From Asterella californica (lineage: Eukaryota; Streptophyta; Marchantiopsida; Marchantiales; Aytoniaceae): a stretch of DNA of 64,000 nt. Below are positions 33,344-45,259 of this stretch, piece after piece. Under the pieces are notes generated by a model. That model did not search any database. It saw only the letters and a list, made by a program, of their open reading frames with translations, and was not told where the DNA came from. Both the position numbers and the translations under genes were made by a program. The DNA is taken from contig JAYKYS010000041.1 in NCBI GenBank assembly GCA_036924285.1, positions 20,001 to 84,000 of the forward strand, written 5' to 3'. Positions within the stretch are counted from its first letter, which is position 1, and every line of letters starts with the position of its first letter.

Positions 33344-36300
33344 AACCTAAGGTTAGTAACTGTAGCATGAATGCGTTTGTTGCAAAGGACTTGTTGGAGG
33401 GCCAGATGACTGTGACCTTGAGAACCACGAAGAAGACGCCAGGACTGATGTATCTACAAGCCAAGGTTGCTAACCGTGATGTTACTTTTCTTGTGGACAC
33501 AGGAGCGACTCACTCCTTCATAAGTCCAAAGTTGGTGAAGAAGTTGGGCTTGTCTACCTCCAAGGCAGACAAGCCTATTCAGGTACGCTTTGCCAAGGGC
33601 AAGACGTACCAAACTTCTGAAGTGGCCTTGGACGTACAATTTGTGTGTGGGAAGTTGGAGTTCACAGAGAACTTCACGGTGTGCGAGATGGATGATATCC
33701 ATGCGGTTTTGGGGAATACTTTCTTGGACAGGTTTGAAGTGGAACTTAGACGGAAACCTTTAAGGTTAAACGTTAGAGTTAAAGGGCGGAAGCTGGGAGT
33801 GAGGCTGATCCGGAAGGCGCGGAAAATTGATGACTTTGCGGTGAATTTGATCAAAGGCAAACAGATGGACTTCAACGACGGAGTCATGTGTTTGATGCGG
33901 GTTGCAGATTTGATGGCGGGTGACGGACAAGAGGAAACATCAGGAGACGCGACTAAACTTCCGGAGGTGCTTCGCGAAGTGATTAAGGAGTTTGAGGATG
34001 TCTTGACGGACGAGTTACCTGCTGAGTTACCTCCAAGGCGGGTGGTGGATCACAAGATCGAGGTCTTGCGAGGATCAGAACCACCTTCCAAAGCCCCTTA
34101 CCGACTCAATCAGGTGGAACTCCTTGAGTTGAAAAGACAACTCGGCGAGCTATTAGAGCGGGGATATATTCGAACCAGCAAGTCACCTTATGGAGCCCCA
34201 GTTCTTTTTGCAAAGAAGAAGGATGGGAAGTTACGACTCTGCGTAGATTATCGTGCACTCAATAAGGTGACGGTGAAGAATAATTATCCTTTGCCAAGGA
34301 TAGACGACCTCTTTGATAGGCTAGCGGGCGCAAAGTACTTCAGCAGGATAGACTTGAAGTCAGGATATTACCAAATCCGGATAGCTGACCCAGATGTTGA
34401 GAAGACCGCTTGTCGAACCAGATACGGATCGTTTGAATTCGTGGTGATGCCATTTGGACTCTGCAACGCCCCTTCGACGTTCACTACATTGATGAACACA
34501 ATTTTTCGCGAGGAGATGGATGAGTTTGTCATCGTTTACATCGACGACATCTTGATCTACTCCAAAACCTTGGAGTCGCACGCGGAGCAGCTAAGGGTGG
34601 TGTTGTCGAAGCTGCGGGAGCATAAGCTGTTTGCCAACATTGACAAGAGTGAGTTTGGTTTGGAGCGCATTAACTTCTTGGGACATGTAATTAGTGCAGA
34701 AGGAGTCAGTCCGGATATGCAGAAGGTGGATGCGATTGTGACTTGGGAGCCTCCAACTACAGTGAAGGGGATGCGGCGATTCTTAGGATTGGCGCAGTTC
34801 TACCGCAAGTATGTGAAGGGGTTTTCAAAGATCGCGAAGCCGCTGACGGACTGGACGGGCAAAGACGCACAGGTAAGTTGGACCAAGGAGGTGGATGATG
34901 CGTTTCAGACGATCAAAGCTATTTTGTCAAAGGCGCCAGTTTTGAAGCTGCCGGAGTTCGACAAACCATTCGAGGTGCACACGGACGCGAGCGACTATGC
35001 GATTGGCGGAGTGTTGGTGCAGGATGGGAAACCTGTAGCGTACGAAAGCAAGAAGTTATCTGGGACAGAGAGTCGATGGCCGACTCACGAGAAGGAACTG
35101 TTTGCGGTTCTCCATTGCTTGAGGAAATGGCGGCATTACTTGGGACTTCACAAGACCCAAGTGTATACTGATAACATCTCGCTCAAGTACTTCGAGACAC
35201 AAGATCGGGTGACGCCCAAGCAACTACGGTGGCATGATACCTTGGCGCTCATGAATGTGGAATTGATCCACAAAGCGGGAAAGGACAATGTGGTTCCTGA
35301 CGCCTTGAGTCGCAAGGAGGAATATCTTCCATCGTCAACACAGATTTTGCGAGCTATGTATCCTAAGGAGTCAGATTTGGAGAGGCGAATACGTGAAGGT
35401 TACATGAGCGACGATCAAGCGAAGGAGTATCTGGAACAGCTCAAGCGAGGGGTGAAGTTGCAGAACATGCAGCTAAGACATGGTTTACTCATGTTCAAGC
35501 AAAGTCGGGTTTATGTGGGACAAGGAAAACTTAGGACCAAGTTGTTAAAAGAATCTCATGATGTGCCCTTATCAGGCCATAAAGGAGAAAAGTCCACTTT
35601 AGCCGTAATCGCTAAAAAGTTTTATTGGCCCCACATGAAAGACGATGTTTCCCACTTTGTGAAAACATGCGTAACCTGTCAAGCGAATCGTGTTTCTTAT
35701 GAGAAGAAACAAGGATTGCTTCATCCTTTGCCGATTCCAGCCAGACCTTGGGAAAGCATCAGCATGGACTCCATTACCTCTCTGCCTGACTCGAATGGAT
35801 ACAACGCAATTTTTGTGATAGTTGATCGGTTTAGCAAACTAGCGAAGTTTGCTCCGACCTTGGACACTGCAACAGCGTTCACGACTTCTCGGTTGTTCCT
35901 AGATACTTGGTGGCGTTCACATGGATTACCTCGGAGTATTATTTCAGATAGAGACTCTAAGTTCACAAGTGCCTTTTGGAAACACTTGTTCCAAAAATTG
36001 GGGACTAAATTAAAATTTAGTACCGCCTTTCATCCAGAAACAGATGGGCAAACGGAACGAGTTAACTCGGTTCTGAATCAATACTTGAGGAATTATGTGA
36101 GCGCGGACCAAAGTGATTGGGCGGAGTGGCTCAGTCTTGCGGAGTATTGCTACAATTCCACGAAGCATTCGGCAACCGGCGAATCGCCTTTCTTGCTGGC
36201 TTACGGACGTGAGCCAGAAGGGCCTCTTGACTTGACCCTTGCAGGGAGCTCTACATCGGCACGACCAAGAACACGGCAAACATCAGCTGAAGAGTTGGTG

Positions 36301-36840
36301 GCGGCAATGCAGCGGCGCGAGGAACAAGTAAAGAAGAACCTCGAGAAGGCGCAGCAAAGATACACAAAGCAGGTAAACAAGCATCGGCGGCAAGTGAAGT
36401 TTCAAGTGGGCGAACAAGTATGGTTAAGTGCGAAAAACTTCACACTTCCAAAGGAAATATCGGCGAAATTTTCATCGAAGTTTGCAGGACCTTTTGTTGT
36501 TGTCAAGAATCCGCATGAAGATGTCTATACCTTAGACCTTCCTCGCGAGTGGCAGTTGCATCCGACTTTCCATGTTTCTTTATTAAAGAAATACTTCAAG
36601 GATGATTTGCGGCCGGAGCGCAAACAAGTACTCAGGCCTCAACCTGATGTCGTGCAAGACGAAGCAGAATATGAGGTGGAGTCCATTTTGCGATCTCGGC
36701 GCAAATCAAACCGGATGGAGTACTTGGTCAAATGGCGTGGTTACCATTTGAAGGAAGCAACTTGGGTGCCAGAGGAAGATCTCGCACATGCGAGCGAAGC
36801 ATTGGACCTCTTCAAGCGGAGATAAGGACAACAAGGGCGT
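33344..36840 (+). pseudogene. pol: RT4 pol, gag lost, C-terminus shortened
   Basis: From the first internal Met (33367, MNAFVAKD) the frame is open to 36825, 1,152 codons. It covers protease (LVDTGATHS), reverse transcriptase (YIDD), RNase H (TDASDY), integrase and chromodomain. A C-to-T change turns a CAA codon into TAA after DLFKRR, removing the last few residues beyond the chromodomain. Phe-to-Ser directly after the first catalytic Asp of integrase (MDSITSLP instead of MDFITSLP) may harm activity. Capsid and zinc knuckle are absent. Sequence variants (LSKLREH, AEGVSPD) tie this copy most closely to RT5. Confidence 0.9.
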
Positions 36841-37572
36841 TAGCACGATGAGGACATCTCCTTCCAGCGAGGGGTGAAGAAACGGCGAACCATACGAGTA
36901 GCAACTTGAGGCGATTTGGGCCGATGGACTTTGTAGCTTTGACTTGTGTTTGGAAATAAAGATCTTGTTTCTTGAAAATTTGTCTAAGTGTATTGGGAGT
37001 GCATGGCTATGACTAGTTCTGATCAGATGCCTAGGATGTTGTCAAGAGGAGGAACGAAGCACACTCAAAGGAAGCAAGCTGGTTTGGATAAGCATCTAAA
37101 TCAAGACTAAGTCTTGATGTCAAGACTTAGGTTTGTCGTAGCGTTGGCAAAGCAAGTATGAACTTTCATACTTGTCTTGGGGCTTGGGGTGATCTTGCTT
37201 TGTGGTTTTCTACAAAGTAAACTTAGTCTCGCGTCTAAGTCAAATCAGGTTGCGACCGGAAAGTGAGTTTCGGGGGACCTCCTAAGTAGGTGTGAATACT
37301 TATAGTTTGCAAGTTAGAGTCTTAAGTAGAATGTTTAGAAGTTGCCAACTAGTTTTGTTTAGGGTAAGCCAAAAAGGTAAGGCTTTTCCCGAGACTAGTT
37401 GGAATTTTCTAAGGGTTCTAGCGACAACTTAAGACTCAAGCCAAGAAGGGAATTGCGGGTTAGCTACCAGAACGCAATTCTGGCGCCAAGGGGTTGGCTA
37501 CCCATTTTGAACTTGGTGTTAACTTAAAGGATCATTGTTGATGAGGGCATCAACCTCCAAAGTGGGGGTGAG
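36841..37572 (+). other. RT4 3' untranslated region and polypurine tract
   Basis: Same layout as RT2. Polypurine tract AAAGTGGGGGTGAG at 37559-37572. Confidence 0.85.
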
Positions 37573-38698
37573 TGTCGCGCCCCTCATTCTCAAGATCGGG
37601 CGCAGACGCGAACAACAGAACCCTAGCGGACTTGCGCTAGGTTGTGAACGCTGCGAGTAGGACTTAACGGCTTGGCCGGGAAGTCGGGATCAGAAGAACC
37701 CTAAGTGGTTCTCTGAACCAAGGTTAGAACCTTGGGTTAGGACATAAGGGCCTACCCAAGAGGGCCCCAGACGAACGCTGACCTAAGGGGGCGAGTCTGA
37801 GAACGGGCTGAAACATGAGTCTCAGACATAGGTCTGAGACGTGGGTCCGAGACGTGGGACCGAGACGTGGGTCCGAGACGCAGACGAACCACAGGGTTCG
37901 ACCCTGGGTCTGGACCACAGGTTTTCGGAAAAACTGCTAAGTGTTGGAGCTCCAGGGACGTTTTAGGTCGTGGACGGAGCTCCACGTAAGATCTCGAGGC
38001 GAGTGAGGTATCATTGGAAAGGTCTCGTCGAGAGCTTTCCAGTGATATATAACACTCCTCGATCTGACCTCCGAGCTGGAAGTTATGGCCGAACCACAAT
38101 CGGGTTGTGGTATAATTTTCAGGGACCAAAGAGGAGGGCGGGGCCGCCGATCCCCAGAAGTATATATGAGGGGGGCTCGATGCCTGGGTGGGCCAGGACG
38201 AGTCACCCGACCCCAGGGTTCGGCGGGCGGACTCTGGGGGCATGAGGTGATGGCTGGGCCAGTTCCAAGGCACGTTCCGATCTAGACTTGGACGGCTAGA
38301 CTTAGGAACGATGTAAGGGCTGGGGCAAGACTAGGGAACGAGTCGGCGGGTTAGACCGCCGTTCGGGAGCCTGGACCCAGACGGACATCACGGGCGGTTG
38401 GGCCGCTAGGTGTGCTGGAGGCACCGTTTAGGACCCTGGACTTTATGGGAAGTCCGCCCCAAGTCATATTGGGACTTGCTCATGTTTGGGACCGACTTAG
38501 GCGGATCTAAGTCGGGACTTAGGATTGCTGAGCTTGATGATTAGGGAGACGGTCCGGCTCCGGTCCGGACCAAACAGAACTAAGGTAAGTGGTGCATGGA
38601 CGCTAACTTGTGATTGTGTTTGCAGGTTAGCGGTTTGAATTTCGGGACCTACTGAGCAAGAGCTTCCGCTGGCGCAACAAGGCGGTAGGTGCGCGAAA
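37573..38698 (+). repeat. RT4 3' LTR, adjoining RT5
   Basis: 1,126 bp, TGTCGCGC...GCGCGAAA, subfamily I. It is followed by AAGGTATAG, which is RT5 pol sequence in minus orientation. AAGG is also the last sequence before the plus LTR at 45260, so the two LTRs bracket RT5 like a target duplication. Confidence 0.93.
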
Positions 38699-41600
38699 AA
38701 GGTATAGACATCTTCATGCGGATTCTTGACAACAACAAAAGGTCCTGCAAACTTCGATGAAAATTTCGCCGATATTTCCTTTGGAAGTGTGAAGTTTTTC
38801 GCACTTAACCATACTTGTTCGCCCACTTGAAACTTCACTTGCCGCCGATGCTTGTTTACCTGCTTTGTGTATCTTTGCTGCGCCTTCTCGAGGTTCTTCT
38901 TTACTTGTTCCTCGCGCCGCTGCATTGCCGCCACCAACTCTTCAGCTGATGTTTGCCGTGTTCTTGGTCGTGCCGATGTAGAGCTCCCTGCAAGGGTCAA
39001 GTCAAGAGGCCCTTCTGGCTCACGTCCGTAAGCCAGCAAGAAAGGCGATTCGCCGGTTGCCGAATGCTTCGTGGAATTGTAGCAATACTCCGCAAGACTG
39101 AGCCACTCCGCCCAATCACTTTGGTCCGCGCTCACATAATTCCTCAAGTATTGATTCAGAACCGAGTTAACTCGTTCCGTTTGCCCATGTGTTTCTGGAT
39201 GAAAGGCGGTACTAAATTTTAATTTAGTCCCCAATTTTTGGAACAAGTGTTTCCAAAAGGCACTTGTGAACTTAGAGTCTCTATCTGAAATAATACTCCG
39301 GGGTAATCCATGTGAACGCCACCAAGTATCTAGGAACAACCGAGAAGTCGTGAACGCTGTTGCAGTGTCCAAGGTCGGAGCAAACTTCGCTGGTTTGCTA
39401 AACCGATCAACTATCACAAAAATTGCGTTGTATCCATTCGAGTCAGGCAAAGAGGTAATGAAGTCCATGCTGATGCTTTCCCAAGGTCTGGCTGGAATCG
39501 GCAAAGGATGAAGCAATCCTTGTTTCTTCTCATAAGAAACACGATTCGCTTGACAGGTTACGCATGTTTTCACAAAGTGGGAAACATCGTCTTTCATGTG
39601 GGGCCAATAAAACTTTTTAGCGATTACCGCTAAAGTGGACTTTTCTCCTTTATGGCCTGATAAGGGCACATCATGAGATTCTTTTAACAACTTGGTCCTA
39701 AGTTTTCCTTGTCCCACATAAACCCGACTTTGCTTGAACATGAGTAAACCATGTCTTAGCTGCATGTTCTGCAACTTCACCCCTCGCTTGAGCTGTTCCA
39801 GATACTCCTTCGCTTGATCGTCGCCCATGTAACCTTCACGTATTCGCCTCTCCAAATCTGACTCCTTAGGATACATAGCTCGCAAAATCTGTGTTGACGA
39901 TGGAAGATATTCCTCCTTGCGACTCAAGGCGTCAGGAACCACATTGTCCTTTCCCGCTTTGTGGATCAATTCCACATTCATGAGCGCCAAGGTATCATGC
40001 CACCGTAGTTGCTTGGGCGTCACCCGATCTTGTGTCTCGAAGTACTTGAGCGAGATGTTATCAGTATACACTTGGGTCTTGTGAAGTCCCAAGTAATGTC
40101 GCCATTTCCTCAAGCAATGGACAACCGCAAACAGTTCCTTCTCGTGAGTCGGCCATCGACTCTCTGTCCCAGATAACTTTTTGCTTTCGTACGCTACAGG
40201 TTTCCCATCCTGCACCAACACTCCGCCAATCGCATAGTCGCTCGCGTCCGTGTGCACCTCGAATGGTTTGTCGAACTCCGGCAGCTTCAAAACTGGCGCC
40301 TTTGACAAAATAGCTTTGATCGTCTGAAACGCATCATCCACCTCCTTGGTCCAACTTACCTGTGCGTCTTTGCCCGTCCAGTCCGTCAGCGGCTTCGTGA
40401 TCTTTGAAAACCCCTTCACATACTTGCGGTAGAACTGCGCCAATCCTAAGAATCGCCGCATCCCCTTCACTGTAGTCGGAGGCTCCCAAGTCACAATCGC
40501 ATCCACCTTCTGCATATCCGGACTGACTCCTTCTGCACTAATTACATGTCCCAAGAAGTTAATGCGCTCCAAACCAAACTCACTCTTGTCAATGTTGGCA
40601 AACAGCTTATGCTCCCGCAGCTTCGACAACACCACCCTTAGCTGCTCCGCGTGCGACTCCAAGGTTTTGGAGTAGATCAAGATGTCGTCGATGTAAACGA
40701 TGACAAACTCATCCATCTCCTCGCGAAAAATTGTGTTCATCAATGTAGTGAACGTCGAAGGGGCGTTGCAGAGTCCAAATGGCATCACCACGAATTCAAA
40801 CGATCCGTATCTGGTTCGACAAGCGGTCTTCTCAACATCTGGGTCAGCTATCCGGATTTGGTAATATCCTGACTTCAAGTCTATCCTGCTGAAGTACTTT
40901 GCGCCCGCTAGCCTATCAAAGAGGTCGTCTATCCTTGGCAAAGGATAATTATTCTTCACCGTCACCTTATTGAGTGCACGATAATCTACGCAGAGTCGTA
41001 ACTTCCCATCCTTCTTCTTTGCAAAAAGAACTGGGGCTCCATAAGGTGACTTGCTGGTTCGAATATATCCCCGCTCTAATAGCTCGCCGAGTTGTCTTTT
41101 CAACTCAAGGAGTTCCACCTGATTGAGTCGGTAAGGGGCTTTGGAAGGTGGTTCTGATCCTGGCAAGACCTCGATCTTGTGATCCACCACCCGCCTTGGA
41201 GGTAACTCAGCAGGTAACTCGTCCGTCAAGACATCCTCAAACTCCTTAATCACTTCGCGAAGCACCTCCGGAAGTTTAGTCGCGTCTCCTGATGTTTCCT
41301 CTTGTCCGTCACCCGCCATCAAATCTGCAACCCGCATCAAACACATGACTCCGTCGTTGAAGTCCATCTGTTTGCCTTTGATCAAATTCACCGCAAAGTC
41401 ATCAATTTTCCGCGCCTTCCGGATCAGCCTCACTCCCAGCTTCCGCCCTTTAACTCTAACGTTTAACCTTAAAGGTTTCCGTCTAAGTTCCACTTCAAAC
41501 CTGTCCAAGAAAGTATTCCCCAAAACCGCATGGATATCATCCATCTCGCACACCGTGAAGTTCTCTGTGAACTCCAACTTCCCACACACAAATCGTACGT

Positions 41601-42969
41601 CCAAGGCCACTTCAGAAGTTTGGTACGTCTTGCCCTTGGCAAAGCGTACCTGAATAGGCTTGTCTGCCTTGGAGGTAGACAAGCCCAACTTCTTCACCAA
41701 CTTTGGACTTATGAAGGAGTGAGTCGCTCCTGTGTCCACAAGAAAAGTAACATCACGGTTAGCAACCTTGGCTTGTAGATACATCAGTCCTGGCGTCTTC
41801 TTCGTGGTTCTCAAGGTCACAGTCATCTGGCCCTCCAACAAGTCCTTTGCAACAAACGCATTCATGCTACAGTTACTAACCTTAGGTTTCGTGCACCCCT
41901 TAGCAATGTGACCCGCCTCGCCACAGTTGTAGCAAGTAAACTTAGCCCCATTGCCCTTCTGAGGTGTTTGCCCCTTCGGTTTCACTCCTGTTTGCTGCCG
42001 CTTTGCTGCCGGGGCAGAAGAATCCTTCCGATCCTTCTCACCCCCATCCCATTGTCGCTTGAAGCCCTTGTTCTTCTTCTGGAACTTGTCCGTGCTGCGA
42101 GGTTCAAAAGGTTTTTGTTGCTGGACGTCATCGTCCCCAATTCGCTCCGCTAGCTTCAAAAGTTCGGCACTTGTCGTAGGTAGCTCCGGCATCCGAAAGA
42201 GAGCCTTCTCCGAGCTGGACTTGAGTCCCCCAATGAATATACATATTTTGGTCTCCTCAGTCCACTTGGAGAACGAATCCAATTTGGCACTGAACTCGCG
42301 CACATAAGCACTTAAGGTCCCTGTCTGCTTCAGCCGAACTAACTCAACACCGTCCCGAATCCTCTGATACTCCGGAGTGAATCGTCCTGCGAGCAACTCC
42401 TTGAACTCCTTCCAACCAAGCGCCGAGACGGTCAAGGCATGCTCATCCCTGTATGCGGTCCACCAGAGAAGCGCATGGTCCTTCAAGAACGTAACCGCCG
42501 CTCTCACTTTGTCTGACTCCTGAGCCTGATGCGCTTCAAAGTATAGGTCTAACTCGGTTAAGAAATCCTTAACCTTACGAGCCCGTCCTATACCTGTAAA
42601 CGGAGTCGGCAAATTCGTCTTACAAAGCTTCCTGGTAGACGAGGAACTTCCTTGGCCTGCCTCAAGCTCAGCGATACGTTTATCCCTCGAGGCCATCCCT
42701 TCCTGCATGGTCTTCATCATTTTGATGAGTTCCGCATACAAGGCTCCTTGACTTCCCGCGCCTGCATCGTTGGGCACCGTTGGCAAGACTCCATCTTGCT
42801 GCAGCGGTGCCACAGCTGGAACTGGGCTTCCTTGACGTTGGGGCGAAGGTTGTCGGTTATCGTCCCCTGACTGTGCCTCGGGGCTAGCTCGAGTCGATCT
42901 GGTCCCGGTGTCAGTCGCCGCTCCCCGTCTCTTGGTCTTCCTCCTGGAACTCTGTCCTTCTTCGGCCAT
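38699..42969 (-). pseudogene. gag-pol: RT5 gag-pol, amino-terminal 93 percent, chromodomain detached
   Basis: Starting at 42969 (MAEEGQSS) the frame is open through Gag, zinc knuckle, protease, reverse transcriptase (YIDD), RNase H and integrase, up to the [17 protein letters not shown] motif. There the plus-strand RT4 LTR begins. The reading frame happens to continue antisense through that LTR to 38497, giving a 1,490-codon frame with a foreign tail of about 67 residues ([13 protein letters not shown]...). The missing chromodomain end lies at 44946-45259. An Asp-to-His change sits near the third integrase catalytic residue ([10 protein letters not shown]). The coding part is nearly intact, but the natural C-terminus is displaced. 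Confidence 0.92.
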
Positions 42970-43075
42970 CGCTCCAAGTATTCACCTAGAAACGCTGATC
43001 CGCTTCGTGTCTTGCGTCCCTCCTCAAGCGTCCAGCCTTCAGCCGCTACCTCAAGTTCTCGCTCACCGAAGTGTC

Positions 43076-43088
43076 GGCTCTGATACCA
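43076..43088 (-). other. Primer-binding site of RT5
   Basis: The reverse complement reads TGGTATCAGAGCC, next to the LTR that ends at 43091. Confidence 0.9.
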
Positions 43089-43090
43089 CT

Positions 43091-44216
43091 TTTCGCGCAC
43101 CTACCGCCTTGTTGCGCCAGCGGAAGCTCTTGCTCAGTAGGTCCCGAAATGCAAACCGCTAACCTGCAAACACAATCACAAGTTAGCGTCCATGCACCAC
43201 TTACCTTAGTTCTGTTTGGTCCGGACCGGAGCCGGACCGTCTCCCTAATCATCAAGCTCAGCAATCCTAAGTCCCGACTTAGATCCGCCTAAGTCGGTCC
43301 CAAACATGAGCAAGTCCCAATATGACTTGGGGCGGACTTCCCATAAAGTCCAGGGTCCTAAACGGTGCCTCCAGCACACCTAGCGGCCCAACCGCCCGTG
43401 ATGTCCGTCTGGGTCCAGGCTCCCGAACGGCGGTCTAACCCGCCGACTCGTTCCCTAGTCTTGCCCCAGCCCTTACATCGTTCCTAAGTCTAGCCGTCCA
43501 AGTCTAGATCGGAACGTGCCTTGGAACTGGCCCAGCCATCACCTCATGCCCCCAGAGTCCGCCCGCCGAACCCTGGGGTCGGGTGACTCGTCCTGGCCCA
43601 CCCAGGCATCGAGCCCCCCTCATATATACTTCTGGGGATCGGCGGCCCCGCCCTCCTCTTTGGTCCCTGAAAATTATACCACAACCCGATTGTGGTTCGG
43701 CCATAACTTCCAGCTCGGAGGTCAGATCGAGGAGTGTTATATATCACTGGAAAGCTCTCGACGAGACCTTTCCAATGATACCTCACTCGCCTCGAGATCT
43801 TACGTGGAGCTCCGTCCACGACCTAAAACGTCCCTGGAGCTCCAACACTTAGCAGTTTTTCCGAAAACCTGTGGTCCAGACCCAGGGTCGAACCCTGTGG
43901 TTCGTCTGCGTCTCGGACCCACGTCTCGGTCCCACGTCTCGGACCCACGTCTCAGACCTATGTCTGAGACTCATGTTTCAGCCCGTTCTCAGACTCGCCC
44001 CCTTAGGTCAGCGTTCGTCTGGGGCCCTCTTGGGTAGGCCCTTATGTCCTAACCCAAGGTTCTAACCTTGGTTCAGAGAACCACTTAGGGTTCTTCTGAT
44101 CCCGACTTCCCGGCCAAGCCGTTAAGTCCTACTCGCAGCGTTCACAACCTAGCGCAAGTCCGCTAGGGTTCTGTTGTTCGCGTCTGCGCCCGATCTTGAG
44201 AATGAGGGGCGCGACA
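43091..44216 (-). repeat. RT5 LTR (single, shared)
   Basis: 1,126 bp in minus orientation, subfamily I (GGTCCCGAAAT on the plus strand). It serves as 5' LTR to the gag-pol at its left and as 3' LTR to the pol end at its right. TATA box complement at 43622-43628. Confidence 0.94.
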
Positions 44217-44945
44217 CTCACCCCCACTTTGGAGGTTGATGCCCTCATCAACAATGATCCTTTAAGTTAACACCAAGTTCAAAATGGGTAGCCAACCCCT
44301 TGGCGCCAGAATTGCGTTCTGGTAGCTAACCCGCAATTCCCTTCTTGGCTTGAGTCTTAAGTTGTCGCTAGAACCCTTAGAAAATTCCAACTAGTCTCGG
44401 GAAAAGCCTTACCTTTTTGGCTTACCCTAAACAAAACTAGTTGGCAACTTCTAAACATTCTACTTAAGACTCTAACTTGCAAACTATAAGTATTCACACC
44501 TACTTAGGAGGTCCCCCGAAACTCACTTTCCGGTCGCAACCTGATTTGACTTAGACTCGAGACTAAGTTTACTTTGTAGAAAACCACAAAGCAAGATCAC
44601 CCCAAGCCCCAAGACAAGTATGAAAGTTCATACTTGCTTTGCCAACGCTACGACAAACCTAAGTCTTGACATCAAGACTTAGTCTTGATTTAGATGCTTA
44701 TCCAAACCAGCTTGCTTCCTTTGAGTGTGCTTCGTTCCTCCTCTTGACAACATCCTAGGCATCTGATCAGAACTAGTCATAGCCATGCACTCCCAATACA
44801 CTTAGACAAATTTTCAAGAAACAAGATCTTTATTTCCAAACACAAGTCAAAGCTACAAAGTCCATCGGCCCAAATCGCCTCAAGTTGCTACTCGTATGGT
44901 TCGCCGTTTCTTCACCCCTCGCTGGAAGGAGATGTCCTCATCGTG
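44217..44945 (-). other. RT5 3' untranslated region and polypurine tract
   Basis: The complement of the usual hairpin-rich region. The polypurine tract lies at 44217-44230, read as CTCACCCCCACTTT on the plus strand. Confidence 0.85.
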
Positions 44946-45259
44946 CTAACGCCCTTGTTGTCCTTGTCTCCGCTTGAAGAGGTCCAATGCTTCGCTCGCA
45001 TGTGCGAGATCTTCCTCTGGCACCCAAGTTGCTTCCTTCAAATGGTACCCACGCCATTTGACCAAGTACTCCATCCGGTTTGATTTGCGCCGAGATCGCA
45101 AAATGGACTCCACCTCATATTCTGCTTCGTCTTGCACGACATCAGGTTGAGGCCTGAGTACTTGTTTGCGCTCCGGCCGCAAATCATCCTTGAAGTATTT
45201 CTTTAATAAAGAAACATGGAAAGTCGGATGCAACTGCCACTCGCGAGGAAGGTCTAAGG
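44946..45259 (-). pseudogene. pol: RT5 pol C-terminal fragment (chromodomain)
   Basis: It encodes [18 protein letters not shown] followed by the chromodomain (YEVESILRS...[10 protein letters not shown]) and the normal stop. It is the continuation of the frame cut at 38699, now placed upstream of the LTR. The open frame extends a little into the neighbouring LTR, but that extension is not native. Confidence 0.9.

Larger units (their letters stand above)
33200..38698 (+). mobile_element. RT4: 5'-truncated chromovirus
   Basis: Only the first 140 bases of an LTR remain (33200-33339). They are joined through a few bases (TCCT) to gag just after the zinc-knuckle codons (from about 33344). The rest of LTR, PBS and most of gag are gone. 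Pol, the 3' untranslated region, polypurine tract 37559-37572 and a full 3' LTR 37573-38698 (subfamily I) follow. The copy cannot make its own RNA from a normal 5' LTR. Confidence 0.92.
38699..45259 (-). mobile_element. RT5: minus-strand, circularly permuted chromovirus
   Basis: Reading the minus strand from right to left, the order is: chromodomain end of pol (45259-44946), 3' untranslated region, polypurine tract (44230-44217), one LTR (44216-43091), PBS (43088-43076), gag-pol from 42969 to the post-integrase region (38699). The two ends are adjacent positions in a normal element, the ...GATGTCTATACCTTAGACC... region, with AAGG duplicated. This is a one-LTR circle opened within pol, or the middle of a tandem pair. 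Plus-strand subfamily I LTRs bound both ends. Confidence 0.92.
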
